From Flavobacterium segetis (GTDB lineage: Bacteria > Bacteroidota > Bacteroidia > Flavobacteriales > Flavobacteriaceae): a DNA stretch of 64,000 bases. This document shows positions 8,421 to 17,570 of this stretch, piece by piece (the stretch's first letter is position 1; each line of letters begins with the position of its first letter). The notes under the pieces are model-generated. The model saw nothing but the letters and a program-made list of their open reading frames with translations, had not been told where the DNA came from and did no database searches. Made by a program: the position numbers and the translations under genes. The stretch spans positions 186,001 through 250,000 of the forward strand of contig NZ_FQWE01000001.1 in assembly GCF_900129575.1 (NCBI RefSeq). Reading direction: 5' to 3'.

Positions 8421-11400
8421 ATGAAATTATTTTTAAATCGATATTTTAAAACCTTTTATCAAATAGGAATTTCTCTAATTATAACAGCATTCGTATTTCA
8501 ATCTTGCGCGACTAAACATGCGCAATTTGGTAAAAACAATAAAAAAGCTGGTCCAATTGTATTGAAAGATTCGACAGCTATTTCTCAAACATTTTATTTA
8601 GTTAGTGACCTCAAAAATTTAAATGATCAATCTCAAAACCAAAAAATAAGTTATGTAAGAAATAAGTTTCAAGAAGCTGATTTAAATACTTCAATATTAC
8701 TTTTTGAAGAAAGCAATACTTTTCAAAGCTCTTTCGTTTTAACCAACAAAAACGATACAACTACTGTAAAAGATCAATTAGTAAACCAAACAGTATCTGC
8801 ACTATTTAAAGTAAAAAATATTTCTATACCTTCAAATCACGATTGGCAGTTAAAAGAATTCAATAAAGATTCAAATTCCTTACCCAAGAATAACTGTGGA
8901 ATTAATGCAACTCAAATTAATAAGGATATAACTTTAATAACAATTAATAGTCAATGGTTTCTGGAAGATTGGGATAAAATCCCAACTATTAATAATGACT
9001 GTATCATTAAAAATCGCGAAGACTTTTTTCTTGAATTAGAAGATTTACTAATAAAAAATCAAGAAAAAACCGTAGTATTAGCGATGCACCATCCCATATT
9101 AAGTAATGGATCTCACGGTGGAGAATTTTCATTAAAGCAGCACCTAAGACCCCTGCCTCTTGCTGGCTCAGTACTTAATTTTTTTCGTGAAACAGCCGGG
9201 ATAAACATACAAGATTTACAAAACAAGCATTATAATCTTCTTGTAAAAAGAGTAAAAATTTTAGTAAAAAATTTTAATAATGTTGTTATTGCGTCAGCGC
9301 ACGATGACAGTTTACAGTATATTGAGAAAGATAATGTGAAACAAATTATTACTGGTTCTAATTCTAAAACAGAGGCAGCGCGTGCAAAATATCCCAATGA
9401 TTTCTCTTACGGCGGAAATGGATATGCAACATTAAAAATCTATAAAAACGGACTTACGACTGTTTCTTTTTATGGATTAGAGGATGGGTCTGACAAATTG
9501 CTATTTGAGAATGTGATTTTACAACCAAAAAATAAATTTGCTAACAAACAATTTCCCAACACTTTTCCAAGTAAAACAACTACAAGCGTTTATAGTGCTA
9601 AACAAGTTAAAAAATCATTTTTCTATAAATTTCTTTTTGGAAAACATTATAGAAATTATTACGACGTTATTATTGATGCAAAAACAGCAATTATCGATAC
9701 ACTTTTTGGTGGCTTAACGCCAAAATCAGCCACTAGAGATTTTCAATCTAATGTTTTGCAACTGATCGATAAAAAAGGTAATGAATATACAATGAGTGCT
9801 GTAAAACAAAACGCAAATAAATTTCTTGCTTCGTTTGTTTTTAAATATAAATTAACTCCAAATGAATTTGACCGAACATACAGCGCAGCTCTCATCAATG
9901 ATCTTTACACTGCTGTTCATCCTTACACCCCGTTAGCAATTCATGACTTGGCGAAAAAAATAAATATTGCACATACTATCCCTTCGCTACTTTTTATTCC
10001 AAAACAGAAAGCTTTAGGTACATTTAATTCGAATTTTGGAAATGAGCTTTACTTTGTTGAGAATTTTCCGGTAAAAAACAAATCACAGCCAGCTTTAATT
10101 TTATCTACTAAAGAAGTTTTACAAAACATACGGAAGGACGCTAAATATTCAATCGATGAAAGTACCTATATCAGAGCTAGACTATTTGATATATTAATTG
10201 GCGATTGGGACAGAAATGACGATCAATGGCGCTGGACGGAATTTAATGAAGGACAAAAAACGATTTACAAACCCATTTCATTAGATCACGATCAAGCATT
10301 TTCTAAATACGATGGTGCTTTGCTGTCTCTATTGATGAAAAGTGTGCCCTTGCGAAATAGACAATCTTTTACAGAGCAAATTAAGAGAGTTAAAATAATG
10401 AATCGTGAACCTTACCCTCTAGATTTAGCATTATTAAAAACTACAAATGGGGAAGAATGGACCAAACAAGCTAAATATATAGTTGAAAACTTAACAGATG
10501 AGGCGATTGATAAAGCTTTTGAAAAATTACCACTTGAAGTTCAGGACGCGACAATAATTGAGATTAAACGCAAATTAAAATTAAGAAAAAAGGATCTTCA
10601 AGCAGCTGCGTTGGACTATTTCAAAGTTTTGCAACATACCGTTTTGATTGTTGGCACTGATAATAAAGATAAATTCGTAATAAGTAAACTAGATAAAGAT
10701 AAGGTTGTTATAAAAGTTTTTGAAACAGTGAACGGAGAAGATATTTTAAGAAATAATAAAATCTTAAATAGTGCTACGACTAAAAAAATATGGGTTTATG
10801 GTTTAGATGAGGAAGATATTTTTGAAATAAATGGATCCACACAATTGCCAATTAAAATAAGGTTAATTGGTGGGCAAAATAAAGATTCTTATCGCGTAGA
10901 AAGTGGTAAAAATGTCAAAATCCACGATTATAAAACAGAGGTCAATAGTTTTAATGTTGATAAAAAAAGTAGAATTCTATTATCTGATGATTATGAAATT
11001 AATTTATATAACTACAAAAAACCAAAATATAATTTCTTTTCCTTGTACCCAAACATTGGTTTCAATCCAGATGACGGCATAAAACTTGGCTTGATTACTG
11101 GCTATAGAGTAAATGATTTTAAACAAGATCCATACGCTCAAAAACACAGTTTAAAAACTAATTATTTTTTTGCAACAAAAGGTTACGAATTTATATATGA
11201 TGCACAATTCCCTAAACTTTTTGGTAAATGGGATTTAAATGTTGAAAGTAAATATACAAGTCCGAATTTTACAAGAAATTATTTTGGTTCTGGAAATGAA
11301 ACTGTAAATCTGGAAGCTGACCTTGATCGGGATTTTAATAGAGTTCGTATTCAAACCATTAGATTTTCGCCTTCTTTAAAGAAAGTTGGTAGATCTGGAA

Positions 11401-12080
11401 GCACAATTCAATTTCAAACTAGTTTTGAACAAATAAATGTCGAAGAAACTGTTAATAGGTTTGTGTACGTTGCTCCCGCTTTCAATACCGCTGTATTTAA
11501 AAACCAACAATTTGCTGGCGCTACTTTAGAATATAGTTTTGAGAATTATGACCTTCCGGCGTTTCCAACTTTAGGAATGGGCTTTTCAATCGCGGCTGGT
11601 TGGAAAACAAATTTAGCAAATACAAAAAGAAATTTTCCTACAGTAGAAAGTAAACTTAATTTTAATCATAAAATTGACTCAAACGGTAAAGTTGTTCTCG
11701 CAACTATCATGAGCGGAAAAGTAATACTCAATAACAATTATGATTTTTATCAAGGTGCAACCGTAGGCGGTGATTACGATTTAAGAGGCTTTAGAAACGA
11801 GAGGTTTCTAGGCGATAAATCTTTTTATCACAGTAGCGATATCCGCTGGGATTTAGGGAAAATTAGGAGAAATATCATTCCGATGTCTTTTGGAATTCTT
11901 GGAGGTTTTGATTACGGGAGAGTTTGGTTAAAAGGTGAAAATTCTGAGAAGTGGCATCAATCTTATGGCGGTGGTTTATGGATTAACGGTTTAAATATGC
12001 TAACGGGACGACTTACCTATTTTAAAAGTATCAACGAAGATAGAGCTAGGATTGCAGTGGGTATTGGTTTTGGATTTTAG
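8421..12080 (+). CDS. three-part surface lipoprotein: decayed metallophosphoesterase, kinase-like core, D15-type beta-barrel
   Basis: 1219 residues. A lipoprotein signal ends at C29 (FQSC). Residues about 50-360 follow a calcineurin-like phosphoesterase but several metal ligands are changed: SDLK at 62-65 in place of GDAG, EESN at 96-99 in place of GDN, SNHDW at 138-142 and MHHP at 222-225 kept, AHDD at 293-296 in place of GHEH. Residues about 400-720 contain GDWDRNDDQW (594-603) and SLDHDQAFSKYDG (620-632), the spacing and sequence of the catalytic and metal-binding motifs of FAM20C/HipA-type kinases. From about 870 to the end lies a BamA/TamA-like barrel (IGFNPDDGIKLGL, GGDYDLRGFRNERFLG). 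An outer-membrane location is likely; function is unknown. Related phosphoesterase-barrel fusions occur in Bacteroidota. Confidence 0.8.
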   Translation: MKLFLNRYFKTFYQIGISLIITAFVFQSCATKHAQFGKNNKKAGPIVLKDSTAISQTFYLVSDLKNLNDQSQNQKISYVRNKFQEADLNTSILLFEESNTFQSSFVLTNKNDTTTVKDQLVNQTVSALFKVKNISIPSNHDWQLKEFNKDSNSLPKNNCGINATQINKDITLITINSQWFLEDWDKIPTINNDCIIKNREDFFLELEDLLIKNQEKTVVLAMHHPILSNGSHGGEFSLKQHLRPLPLAGSVLNFFRETAGINIQDLQNKHYNLLVKRVKILVKNFNNVVIASAHDDSLQYIEKDNVKQIITGSNSKTEAARAKYPNDFSYGGNGYATLKIYKNGLTTVSFYGLEDGSDKLLFENVILQPKNKFANKQFPNTFPSKTTTSVYSAKQVKKSFFYKFLFGKHYRNYYDVIIDAKTAIIDTLFGGLTPKSATRDFQSNVLQLIDKKGNEYTMSAVKQNANKFLASFVFKYKLTPNEFDRTYSAALINDLYTAVHPYTPLAIHDLAKKINIAHTIPSLLFIPKQKALGTFNSNFGNELYFVENFPVKNKSQPALILSTKEVLQNIRKDAKYSIDESTYIRARLFDILIGDWDRNDDQWRWTEFNEGQKTIYKPISLDHDQAFSKYDGALLSLLMKSVPLRNRQSFTEQIKRVKIMNREPYPLDLALLKTTNGEEWTKQAKYIVENLTDEAIDKAFEKLPLEVQDATIIEIKRKLKLRKKDLQAAALDYFKVLQHTVLIVGTDNKDKFVISKLDKDKVVIKVFETVNGEDILRNNKILNSATTKKIWVYGLDEEDIFEINGSTQLPIKIRLIGGQNKDSYRVESGKNVKIHDYKTEVNSFNVDKKSRILLSDDYEINLYNYKKPKYNFFSLYPNIGFNPDDGIKLGLITGYRVNDFKQDPYAQKHSLKTNYFFATKGYEFIYDAQFPKLFGKWDLNVESKYTSPNFTRNYFGSGNETVNLEADLDRDFNRVRIQTIRFSPSLKKVGRSGSTIQFQTSFEQINVEETVNRFVYVAPAFNTAVFKNQQFAGATLEYSFENYDLPAFPTLGMGFSIAAGWKTNLANTKRNFPTVESKLNFNHKIDSNGKVVLATIMSGKVILNNNYDFYQGATVGGDYDLRGFRNERFLGDKSFYHSSDIRWDLGKIRRNIIPMSFGILGGFDYGRVWLKGENSEKWHQSYGGGLWINGLNMLTGRLTYFKSINEDRARIAVGIGFGF

Positions 12081-12132
12081 AATTGTAGAATTTCAAAACG
12101 ATAAAATCATTTTCCTTAACTGTGACTAGAAA

Positions 12133-13197
12133 TTAGACCTTTAATTTTAATAGATTAATATTTTTATAATTTCGAATGATGAAATCAAAAGCAGCAATCA
12201 TGATGTTCCCCATTGACTTCGATTTTTTAAAATTTAAATCATTTGTATATTCATATAATTCCATCTTTAATCGTTGAACGTGTGCATCAGGCGCGAGAAA
12301 ATCTTGCCCCATAATTTTAAGTAATTTTTTAATTCTGTTTTCAGCAGATAAAATCCTTTTAGCGAGTACGGCTCTTTCTTCATCTTTATATTGTTGAATT
12401 GAACTGTCTTGCAATTTATCCTTTACTAACTTTACCATGGGATAATTTTCTTTAAAAAATTGCGGACGATAAACTTTAAAATTACCTTCATAGCATTGTT
12501 GATCAAAGTCTATCGCTCTGATTCGATAAACCACTTGATCAAAATCGTGAATGGGAACGATAACATAATTATAGGACCTCATGTCACCTAGTAATCTAAT
12601 CATACAACGTTCATTGAACTTTACAAATTCTTTTGCAATTTGAGCTTTTTCAGTTTCAGTACATTTATTTAGTAAATTTTTAATAAAGAAATCACCAGCA
12701 ATTCCTAATATATGTTCCTCAATTAAAGTGTCTTCATACACTAAAAAATTTATTTTATCTGGCGAAAGAATATGTTCTAATTCAAGTCCATAAATACGTG
12801 AAGCATCAGCTTTTTTGACATAAAAATGAGTATAATTATCATTTAAAATATTCCTGATTTTAATACGAAAAGGTTTTGAGTTCCCAAAAGTACAGTAATC
12901 AATAGAATCAACATTTAAGAACTTAATGATTCCCAAATTACCATCAGAATGTAAGAGTGAATATATTTTTTTAAGATTCAAATCAATCTCTTCTCTTTCA
13001 TATTCATTATAATATACTCTTACCCACAAAGTATCTTGATCACTTTTATCGTATACCGATACTGATCCAGAAAAACGCAACAAATCTTCGTAAAATATAG
13101 AAACCTCTGATATTCGATCAAATCGTTTCAAATATTCTAATAAAGATTTATTTACAGGGTAGGAAGGCTTTTTAAAAAGCATTACAGGCTCACTCAT
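12133..13197 (-). CDS. uncharacterised protein with kinase-fold motifs
   Basis: 354 residues, no signal peptide, conserved-looking but without a recognised name. Three segments fit a phosphotransferase (APH/HipA-like) fold: a lysine strand FYVKKADASRIYGLELEHIL (125-144; K128 or K129 with E139/E141), a catalytic-loop-like LGDMRSYNYVI (203-213; D205, N210), and a metal-loop-like IRAIDFDQQCYEG (227-239; D230, D232). The spacing between them is reasonable for such a fold. The C-terminal third is helical and basic. It converges with the large fusion protein gene and is 51 bases from it. The activity is not known; the kinase reading is my inference from motif order. Confidence 0.7.
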   Translation of the reverse strand: MSEPVMLFKKPSYPVNKSLLEYLKRFDRISEVSIFYEDLLRFSGSVSVYDKSDQDTLWVRVYYNEYEREEIDLNLKKIYSLLHSDGNLGIIKFLNVDSIDYCTFGNSKPFRIKIRNILNDNYTHFYVKKADASRIYGLELEHILSPDKINFLVYEDTLIEEHILGIAGDFFIKNLLNKCTETEKAQIAKEFVKFNERCMIRLLGDMRSYNYVIVPIHDFDQVVYRIRAIDFDQQCYEGNFKVYRPQFFKENYPMVKLVKDKLQDSSIQQYKDEERAVLAKRILSAENRIKKLLKIMGQDFLAPDAHVQRLKMELYEYTNDLNFKKSKSMGNIMIAAFDFIIRNYKNINLLKLKV

Positions 13198-13381
13198 TTG
13201 AATATGTTTAGCGCAAAATTACATTTATTCTAGCTTTGTTTTTGCAGAAAATTGCTCTAAAACGAAGTTAACTTTGATCTATAAAAAATTATGTTCAACA
13301 ATTCATACAGTAAAAAATAGCTATGAAAAATAATAGAAAGTATTCACATCTATAGAAAATGAAATAACTAGATAAAAAAAA

Positions 13382-13410
13382 TTGATACTACGAGATAAAC
13401 TTTATATTTG
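13382..13410 (+). promoter_or_regulatory. promoter of the first histidine kinase/regulator pair
   Basis: TTG at 13382-13384, an 18-base spacer, and TATATTTG at 13403-13410 give a full Bacteroidota sigma-type promoter. The start of transcription is expected near 13417, about 30 bases before the ATG. Confidence 0.75.
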
Positions 13411-13447
13411 GAAGCCTCAATATACCACAAATTTTCAAAACTAAAAA

Positions 13448-15277
13448 ATGAAGAAACAACTAGAACTCTATTTCAAAGCTGCACAATCAGCTAAGATCGG
13501 AATTTGGAAGATAGATTTATTAACTAACGAAATCCACTGGGACGCAGTTATAAAATGTATTTTAGAAGTTTCAGAAGATTGTGATCCTTTAGATTGTGAT
13601 GCTTTTAATTTTTATCAAGAAGGAGAAAATAGAGATAGAATTAAAAACAGAATGCAGAAAGCAATTCATGAGGGAATTGCTTTTGACGATAAATTTCAAA
13701 TAATAACTGCCAACAATAATATTAAATATATTGAATGTATTTGTTCAGTTGAGAAAGTGGAAGGGAAACCAGTGTGCTTGCTAGGCACTTTTCAAGATAT
13801 TACAAACGAACAAAACTTAATTAACGAACTAGAATTAAATGTTAAAAAATTTTCGTCTATTTTCTCTAGTGCAAATGATGCAATATTTATAATTGACAGT
13901 TGCGATGGTTTAATTACTGATTGCAACCTGCGATCAAGTGCTTTAACAGGTTATAGCACGCTTGAATTAATAGGTTTGCATAATTCTTATTTATTTCCCG
14001 TTGAATTTAGAAAAAAAGTGCGTATTTTTCTTAATTATAACTTAGCTCGAAATGATTACTCAATAGATGAATCATTTATCAAAACAAAATCTGGTGCTAT
14101 AATTCCAGTTGAAATTGCCTCAGGTAAAAAATTTCAAGTTGCTGAAATTACTTATTTGGTCTGTTTTGTTAGGGATATTAGTCAAAGGAAAAATGCAGAA
14201 AATAAATTGAATTTACTTTCTCTTGCAGCATCAGAAACAACAGATACAATTGTAATTGCTGATGAAACTGGAATTATAGTCTGGGCAAATAAGGCTTATA
14301 TTGATTTAACAGGCTTAAACTTAAACGATGTAATAGGTCAAAAGATAAGTTATTTATCAAAAGGTCCAGAAACAGATGCAAAAACGAATTCATTGCTAAA
14401 TAACGCGATAGCGAATAAAGAAAGTATAAAAGTTACAATCCTACATTATAATAAAAACAACGAAAAATATTGGTTTGAGCTAAATCTAAACACAGCACTT
14501 GACAAAAATAATAATTTTATCAATTTCATAGGTGTTGGAAGAAATGTAACTTCCCGCATAGAGAAAGAGTTAGAGTTAAGAGAACTTTTAGAGGTTACAA
14601 GTATTCAAAACAATAGATTATATAATTTTACTCACATAGTTTCGCACAATATTCGGTCTCACACTAGTAATTTATCTATGGTTGTTGATGTAATTGAAAA
14701 CACAGATAATTTAGAAGAGAAAATTTCCTATTTTAGTTTGTTTAAAGAGGCAACAGAAAAATTATCTGAATCAATTGAATATTTAAACGAAATAATTACT
14801 ATTCAACAAAACACTAATAGAAAGAAAAAGGGAATATATTTAAAACAAGAGATTGAAAAAACAAAAAAATCACTCAGATTAGTCATAAAAGAAAGTAATA
14901 TTACAATAACTGATACAATTCCTGAACATTTAATTATTTCTGTAATTCCTGCTTATATCGATAGTATTCTACTAAATTTATTTACAAATGCAATAAAATA
15001 CAAATCGCCCTGCCGAAATGCCACATTAGAAATAGGTTATGAAATAATTGATAACTATACGGTTGTCACTTTTACAGATAATGGATTAGGTATAAACTTA
15101 GAAAAAAACGGACATAAAATTTTTGGAATGTATAAAACCTTTCATGGAAACGAAGATGCTAAAGGTATTGGACTGTTTATTACTAAAAATCAACTCGAAG
15201 CAATGAATGGTAAAATTGAAGTAGAAAGTAAAATAAACGAAGGCTCAACATTTAAAATTTATTTAAATGAAAAATAA
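13448..15277 (+). CDS. soluble multi-PAS sensor histidine kinase
   Basis: 609 residues without a membrane segment, so the signal is probably cytoplasmic. Three PAS-type domains are visible (about 8-125, 130-250 and 255-375, ending FQDITNEQ, VRDISQRK and GRNVTSR). Next is a dimerisation helix with THIVSHNIRSHTSNL, phospho-acceptor H400, then an HATPase domain (485-609) with LLNLFTNAIKYK, FTDNGLGINL and GIGLFITKNQLEAMNGKIEVESK. The H-box lacks the usual proline (HNIRSH in place of HNLRAP), a variant I associate with flavobacterial kinases. The gene overlaps its response regulator by 11 bases. Confidence 0.88.
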   Translation: MKKQLELYFKAAQSAKIGIWKIDLLTNEIHWDAVIKCILEVSEDCDPLDCDAFNFYQEGENRDRIKNRMQKAIHEGIAFDDKFQIITANNNIKYIECICSVEKVEGKPVCLLGTFQDITNEQNLINELELNVKKFSSIFSSANDAIFIIDSCDGLITDCNLRSSALTGYSTLELIGLHNSYLFPVEFRKKVRIFLNYNLARNDYSIDESFIKTKSGAIIPVEIASGKKFQVAEITYLVCFVRDISQRKNAENKLNLLSLAASETTDTIVIADETGIIVWANKAYIDLTGLNLNDVIGQKISYLSKGPETDAKTNSLLNNAIANKESIKVTILHYNKNNEKYWFELNLNTALDKNNNFINFIGVGRNVTSRIEKELELRELLEVTSIQNNRLYNFTHIVSHNIRSHTSNLSMVVDVIENTDNLEEKISYFSLFKEATEKLSESIEYLNEIITIQQNTNRKKKGIYLKQEIEKTKKSLRLVIKESNITITDTIPEHLIISVIPAYIDSILLNLFTNAIKYKSPCRNATLEIGYEIIDNYTVVTFTDNGLGINLEKNGHKIFGMYKTFHGNEDAKGIGLFITKNQLEAMNGKIEVESKINEGSTFKIYLNEK

Positions 15278-15668
15278 ATTGACTTACATTATTGATGACG
15301 ACAAACTTACCGTCAAATTAATGAGCATCTTAATTTCTAAAAACAAGTTTTGCGAAGAGATACAATCTTTTTACAATGCTCAAAATGCGCTAGAGCAGTT
15401 AAAAAAAGTAATTGAAACTGATTTAGTAATTCCTGATGCTATTTTACTAGATATAAACATGCCTGTGATGGACGGATGGCAGTTTTTAGATGAGTTTAAA
15501 AACTTAGTATTAAAAAAGCCGATAATAATCTTTATGATGACATCATCCATCGATCCTGCGGATATTGAAAAAGCAAAAACCTATGATGTCATAAAACATT
15601 ATATTGAAAAGCCCATAACAATTCAAAAACTGGATTCACTTTGTAAGTTAATCGCTGATATAAACTAA
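15267..15668 (+). CDS. single-domain response regulator
   Basis: 133 residues forming only a receiver domain: acidic pocket IIDDDK (8-13), phospho-acceptor D62 in LLDINMPVMDGW, a conserved Thr/Ser in FMMTSS and lysine in YIEKPI. There is no output domain, so it must act by protein contact or pass phosphate on to another protein. The ATG overlaps the end of the upstream kinase gene, so that kinase is the obvious phosphate donor. It is a paralogue of the regulator at 28599-29009. Confidence 0.9.
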   Translation: MKNKLTYIIDDDKLTVKLMSILISKNKFCEEIQSFYNAQNALEQLKKVIETDLVIPDAILLDINMPVMDGWQFLDEFKNLVLKKPIIIFMMTSSIDPADIEKAKTYDVIKHYIEKPITIQKLDSLCKLIADIN

Positions 15669-15726
15669 TTTTAACAAATTAGTAACTTTATTGACACTTG
15701 TTCGTCCTATTGTAAAATATCAATAA

Positions 15727-16632
15727 ATGAATTCATCAGAAACTATACTTTCAGTCAACAATCTAAATAAATATTATGGCGCTCTTCAGGCATTAGATAA
15801 TGTTTCATTTGAAATAAAAAAAGGCAACGTTTACGGTATTTTAGGACCTAACGGTAGCGGGAAATCTACCACATTAGGAATAACTTTAAATGTAGTTAAC
15901 AAAACTTCTGGCGGTTATAAATGGTTTAGCGGAAAAATGGAGACGCATGAAGCTCTTAAAAAAGTAGGTGCTATTATAGAAAGACCCAATTTCTATCCAT
16001 ACATGACTGCCGAGGAAAACTTATGGCTGGTTTGTAAAATTAAAGGAATAAATTACGCAAAGGTGAATGAAAAACTTGAATTAGTGGGTTTGACTGAGCG
16101 TAAAAATAGCAAATTCAGCACTTTCTCCTTGGGAATGAAACAACGGCTCGCAATCGCTTCTGCACTTTTAAACGATCCCGAAATTCTAATTTTAGACGAA
16201 CCTACAAATGGTTTAGACCCACAAGGTATACATCAAATACGAGATATAATTAAGCAAATTGCGGCTACTGGAACAACTATACTTCTTGCATCACACTTAC
16301 TTGATGAAGTTGAAAAAGTTTGTACTCATGTTTTAGTACTTAGAAAAGGGGTAATTTTATATACCGGATTAGTAGATGGAATGTCAGCAAACGATATTTT
16401 CTTCGAACTAAACTCTGATGATAATGAAAATTTAATCAAAGTGTTAAATAACCATCCTGCTGTCAAAAATATTGCAACTGACCAAGGCAATGTATTAGTT
16501 TACTTAAAAGAAAATTTAGAGTCAAAAGATTTAAATCGTTTTCTTTTTGAAAATAATATAATTTTGAATCATTTAGTTAAGAGAAAAAACAGTTTAGAGG
16601 AACAATTTTTAGAATTAACAGAGAGAAAATAG
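15727..16632 (+). CDS. ABC transporter ATP-binding protein
   Basis: 301 residues with all nucleotide-binding motifs: Walker A GPNGSGKST (about 38-46), signature FSLGMKQRLAIASAL, Walker B ILILDEPTNGLDP and a switch histidine in LLASH. The type is that of ABC-2 drug, antibiotic or lantibiotic-immunity exporters (CcmA/BcrA-like). The C-terminal 80 residues form the extra domain usual in these proteins. The permease follows after 87 bases, so the two make one exporter. Substrate unknown. Confidence 0.92.
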   Translation: MNSSETILSVNNLNKYYGALQALDNVSFEIKKGNVYGILGPNGSGKSTTLGITLNVVNKTSGGYKWFSGKMETHEALKKVGAIIERPNFYPYMTAEENLWLVCKIKGINYAKVNEKLELVGLTERKNSKFSTFSLGMKQRLAIASALLNDPEILILDEPTNGLDPQGIHQIRDIIKQIAATGTTILLASHLLDEVEKVCTHVLVLRKGVILYTGLVDGMSANDIFFELNSDDNENLIKVLNNHPAVKNIATDQGNVLVYLKENLESKDLNRFLFENNIILNHLVKRKNSLEEQFLELTERK

Positions 16633-16719
16633 CTGCTCTATTTCCAACTGTGTTATTCACTTACATTCACATTATAAAAATCATTCAGTTCTTCCCACTA
16701 AATTCTTAATCATCAGTTC

Positions 16720-17556
16720 ATGAAAAGACTTCTCTCAATAGAATTACAAAAAATTTGGAAAAATAAAGCAAGCAGAGTTTTGACTTTGACGTACTTTATA
16801 CTTCTTACCTTTATCGCTTTGATAGCATCTATAAAATTCGATTTAGGAATTTTTAAATTTCATCTTGCTGAAATGGGAATATTTAATTTCCCTTTTATAT
16901 GGCATTTCAACACTTACATTGCTGCAATTCTAAAATTGTTTCTCGCAATTGTAATTGTCTCGATGATGGCAAATGAATATAGCTATGGAACATTAAAACA
17001 AAATCTAATTGACGGCATGAGTAAAAGGGAATTTATCGAATCTAAATTCCTTACTGTTGTTTTATTTGCAGGCGTATCGACTATTTTTATTTTTATAATG
17101 TCTCTTCTTTTAGGTTACAGCTTTTCCTCATATACTGAAATAAGTATCGTTTTTTCGGATTTGCAATACTTATTAGCTTATTTTGTAAAATTAGTTGGTT
17201 TCTTTTCGTTCTGTTTATTTTTAGGAATATTGGTAAAACGTTCTGCGTTTGCGCTAGGATTTTTATTAGTTTGGAACATAATCGAGGGCATTATTAACGG
17301 TATTTTGTCTTTTAAAGTCTTTCCAGATAGTACATCCGCAGCATCTGTAATGCAGTTCTTTCCACTGCAATCAATGTCTAATTTAATTGTAGAGCCTTTT
17401 ACACGTTTATCAGTAGTAAAAAACCTAGGAACACAAATTGGTTTAGACAATGTTAAAAATTACAACGTTGAGTTATCTTCTTTATTGATTGTGACCTGCT
17501 GGACGGTTATCTTTGTTTTCTTGTCACACAAATTACTAAAAAATAGAGATTTATAG
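16720..17556 (+). CDS. ABC-2 type transporter permease
   Basis: 278 residues with about six membrane helices: one in the N-terminal 40 residues, one near 70-90 (LKLFLAIVIVSMMANEYSYG), three in 105-205, and one at the C-terminus. The MANEYSYGTLKQNLIDG segment is the conserved cytoplasmic helix of ABC-2 permeases. It works with the ATPase encoded just upstream. The stop is 14 bases before the start of the following surface-protein gene, which has its own -7 box. Confidence 0.85.
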   Translation: MKRLLSIELQKIWKNKASRVLTLTYFILLTFIALIASIKFDLGIFKFHLAEMGIFNFPFIWHFNTYIAAILKLFLAIVIVSMMANEYSYGTLKQNLIDGMSKREFIESKFLTVVLFAGVSTIFIFIMSLLLGYSFSSYTEISIVFSDLQYLLAYFVKLVGFFSFCLFLGILVKRSAFALGFLLVWNIIEGIINGILSFKVFPDSTSAASVMQFFPLQSMSNLIVEPFTRLSVVKNLGTQIGLDNVKNYNVELSSLLIVTCWTVIFVFLSHKLLKNRDL

Positions 17557-17564
17557 TATATTTG
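17557..17564 (+). promoter_or_regulatory. -7 box directly before the first T9SS surface-protein gene
   Basis: TATATTTG at 17557-17564 ends 6 bases before the ATG at 17571. If it works, the transcript would start at or next to the start codon (leaderless). No well-placed TTG is seen upstream. Confidence 0.4.
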
Positions 17565-17570
17565 CGAGAC

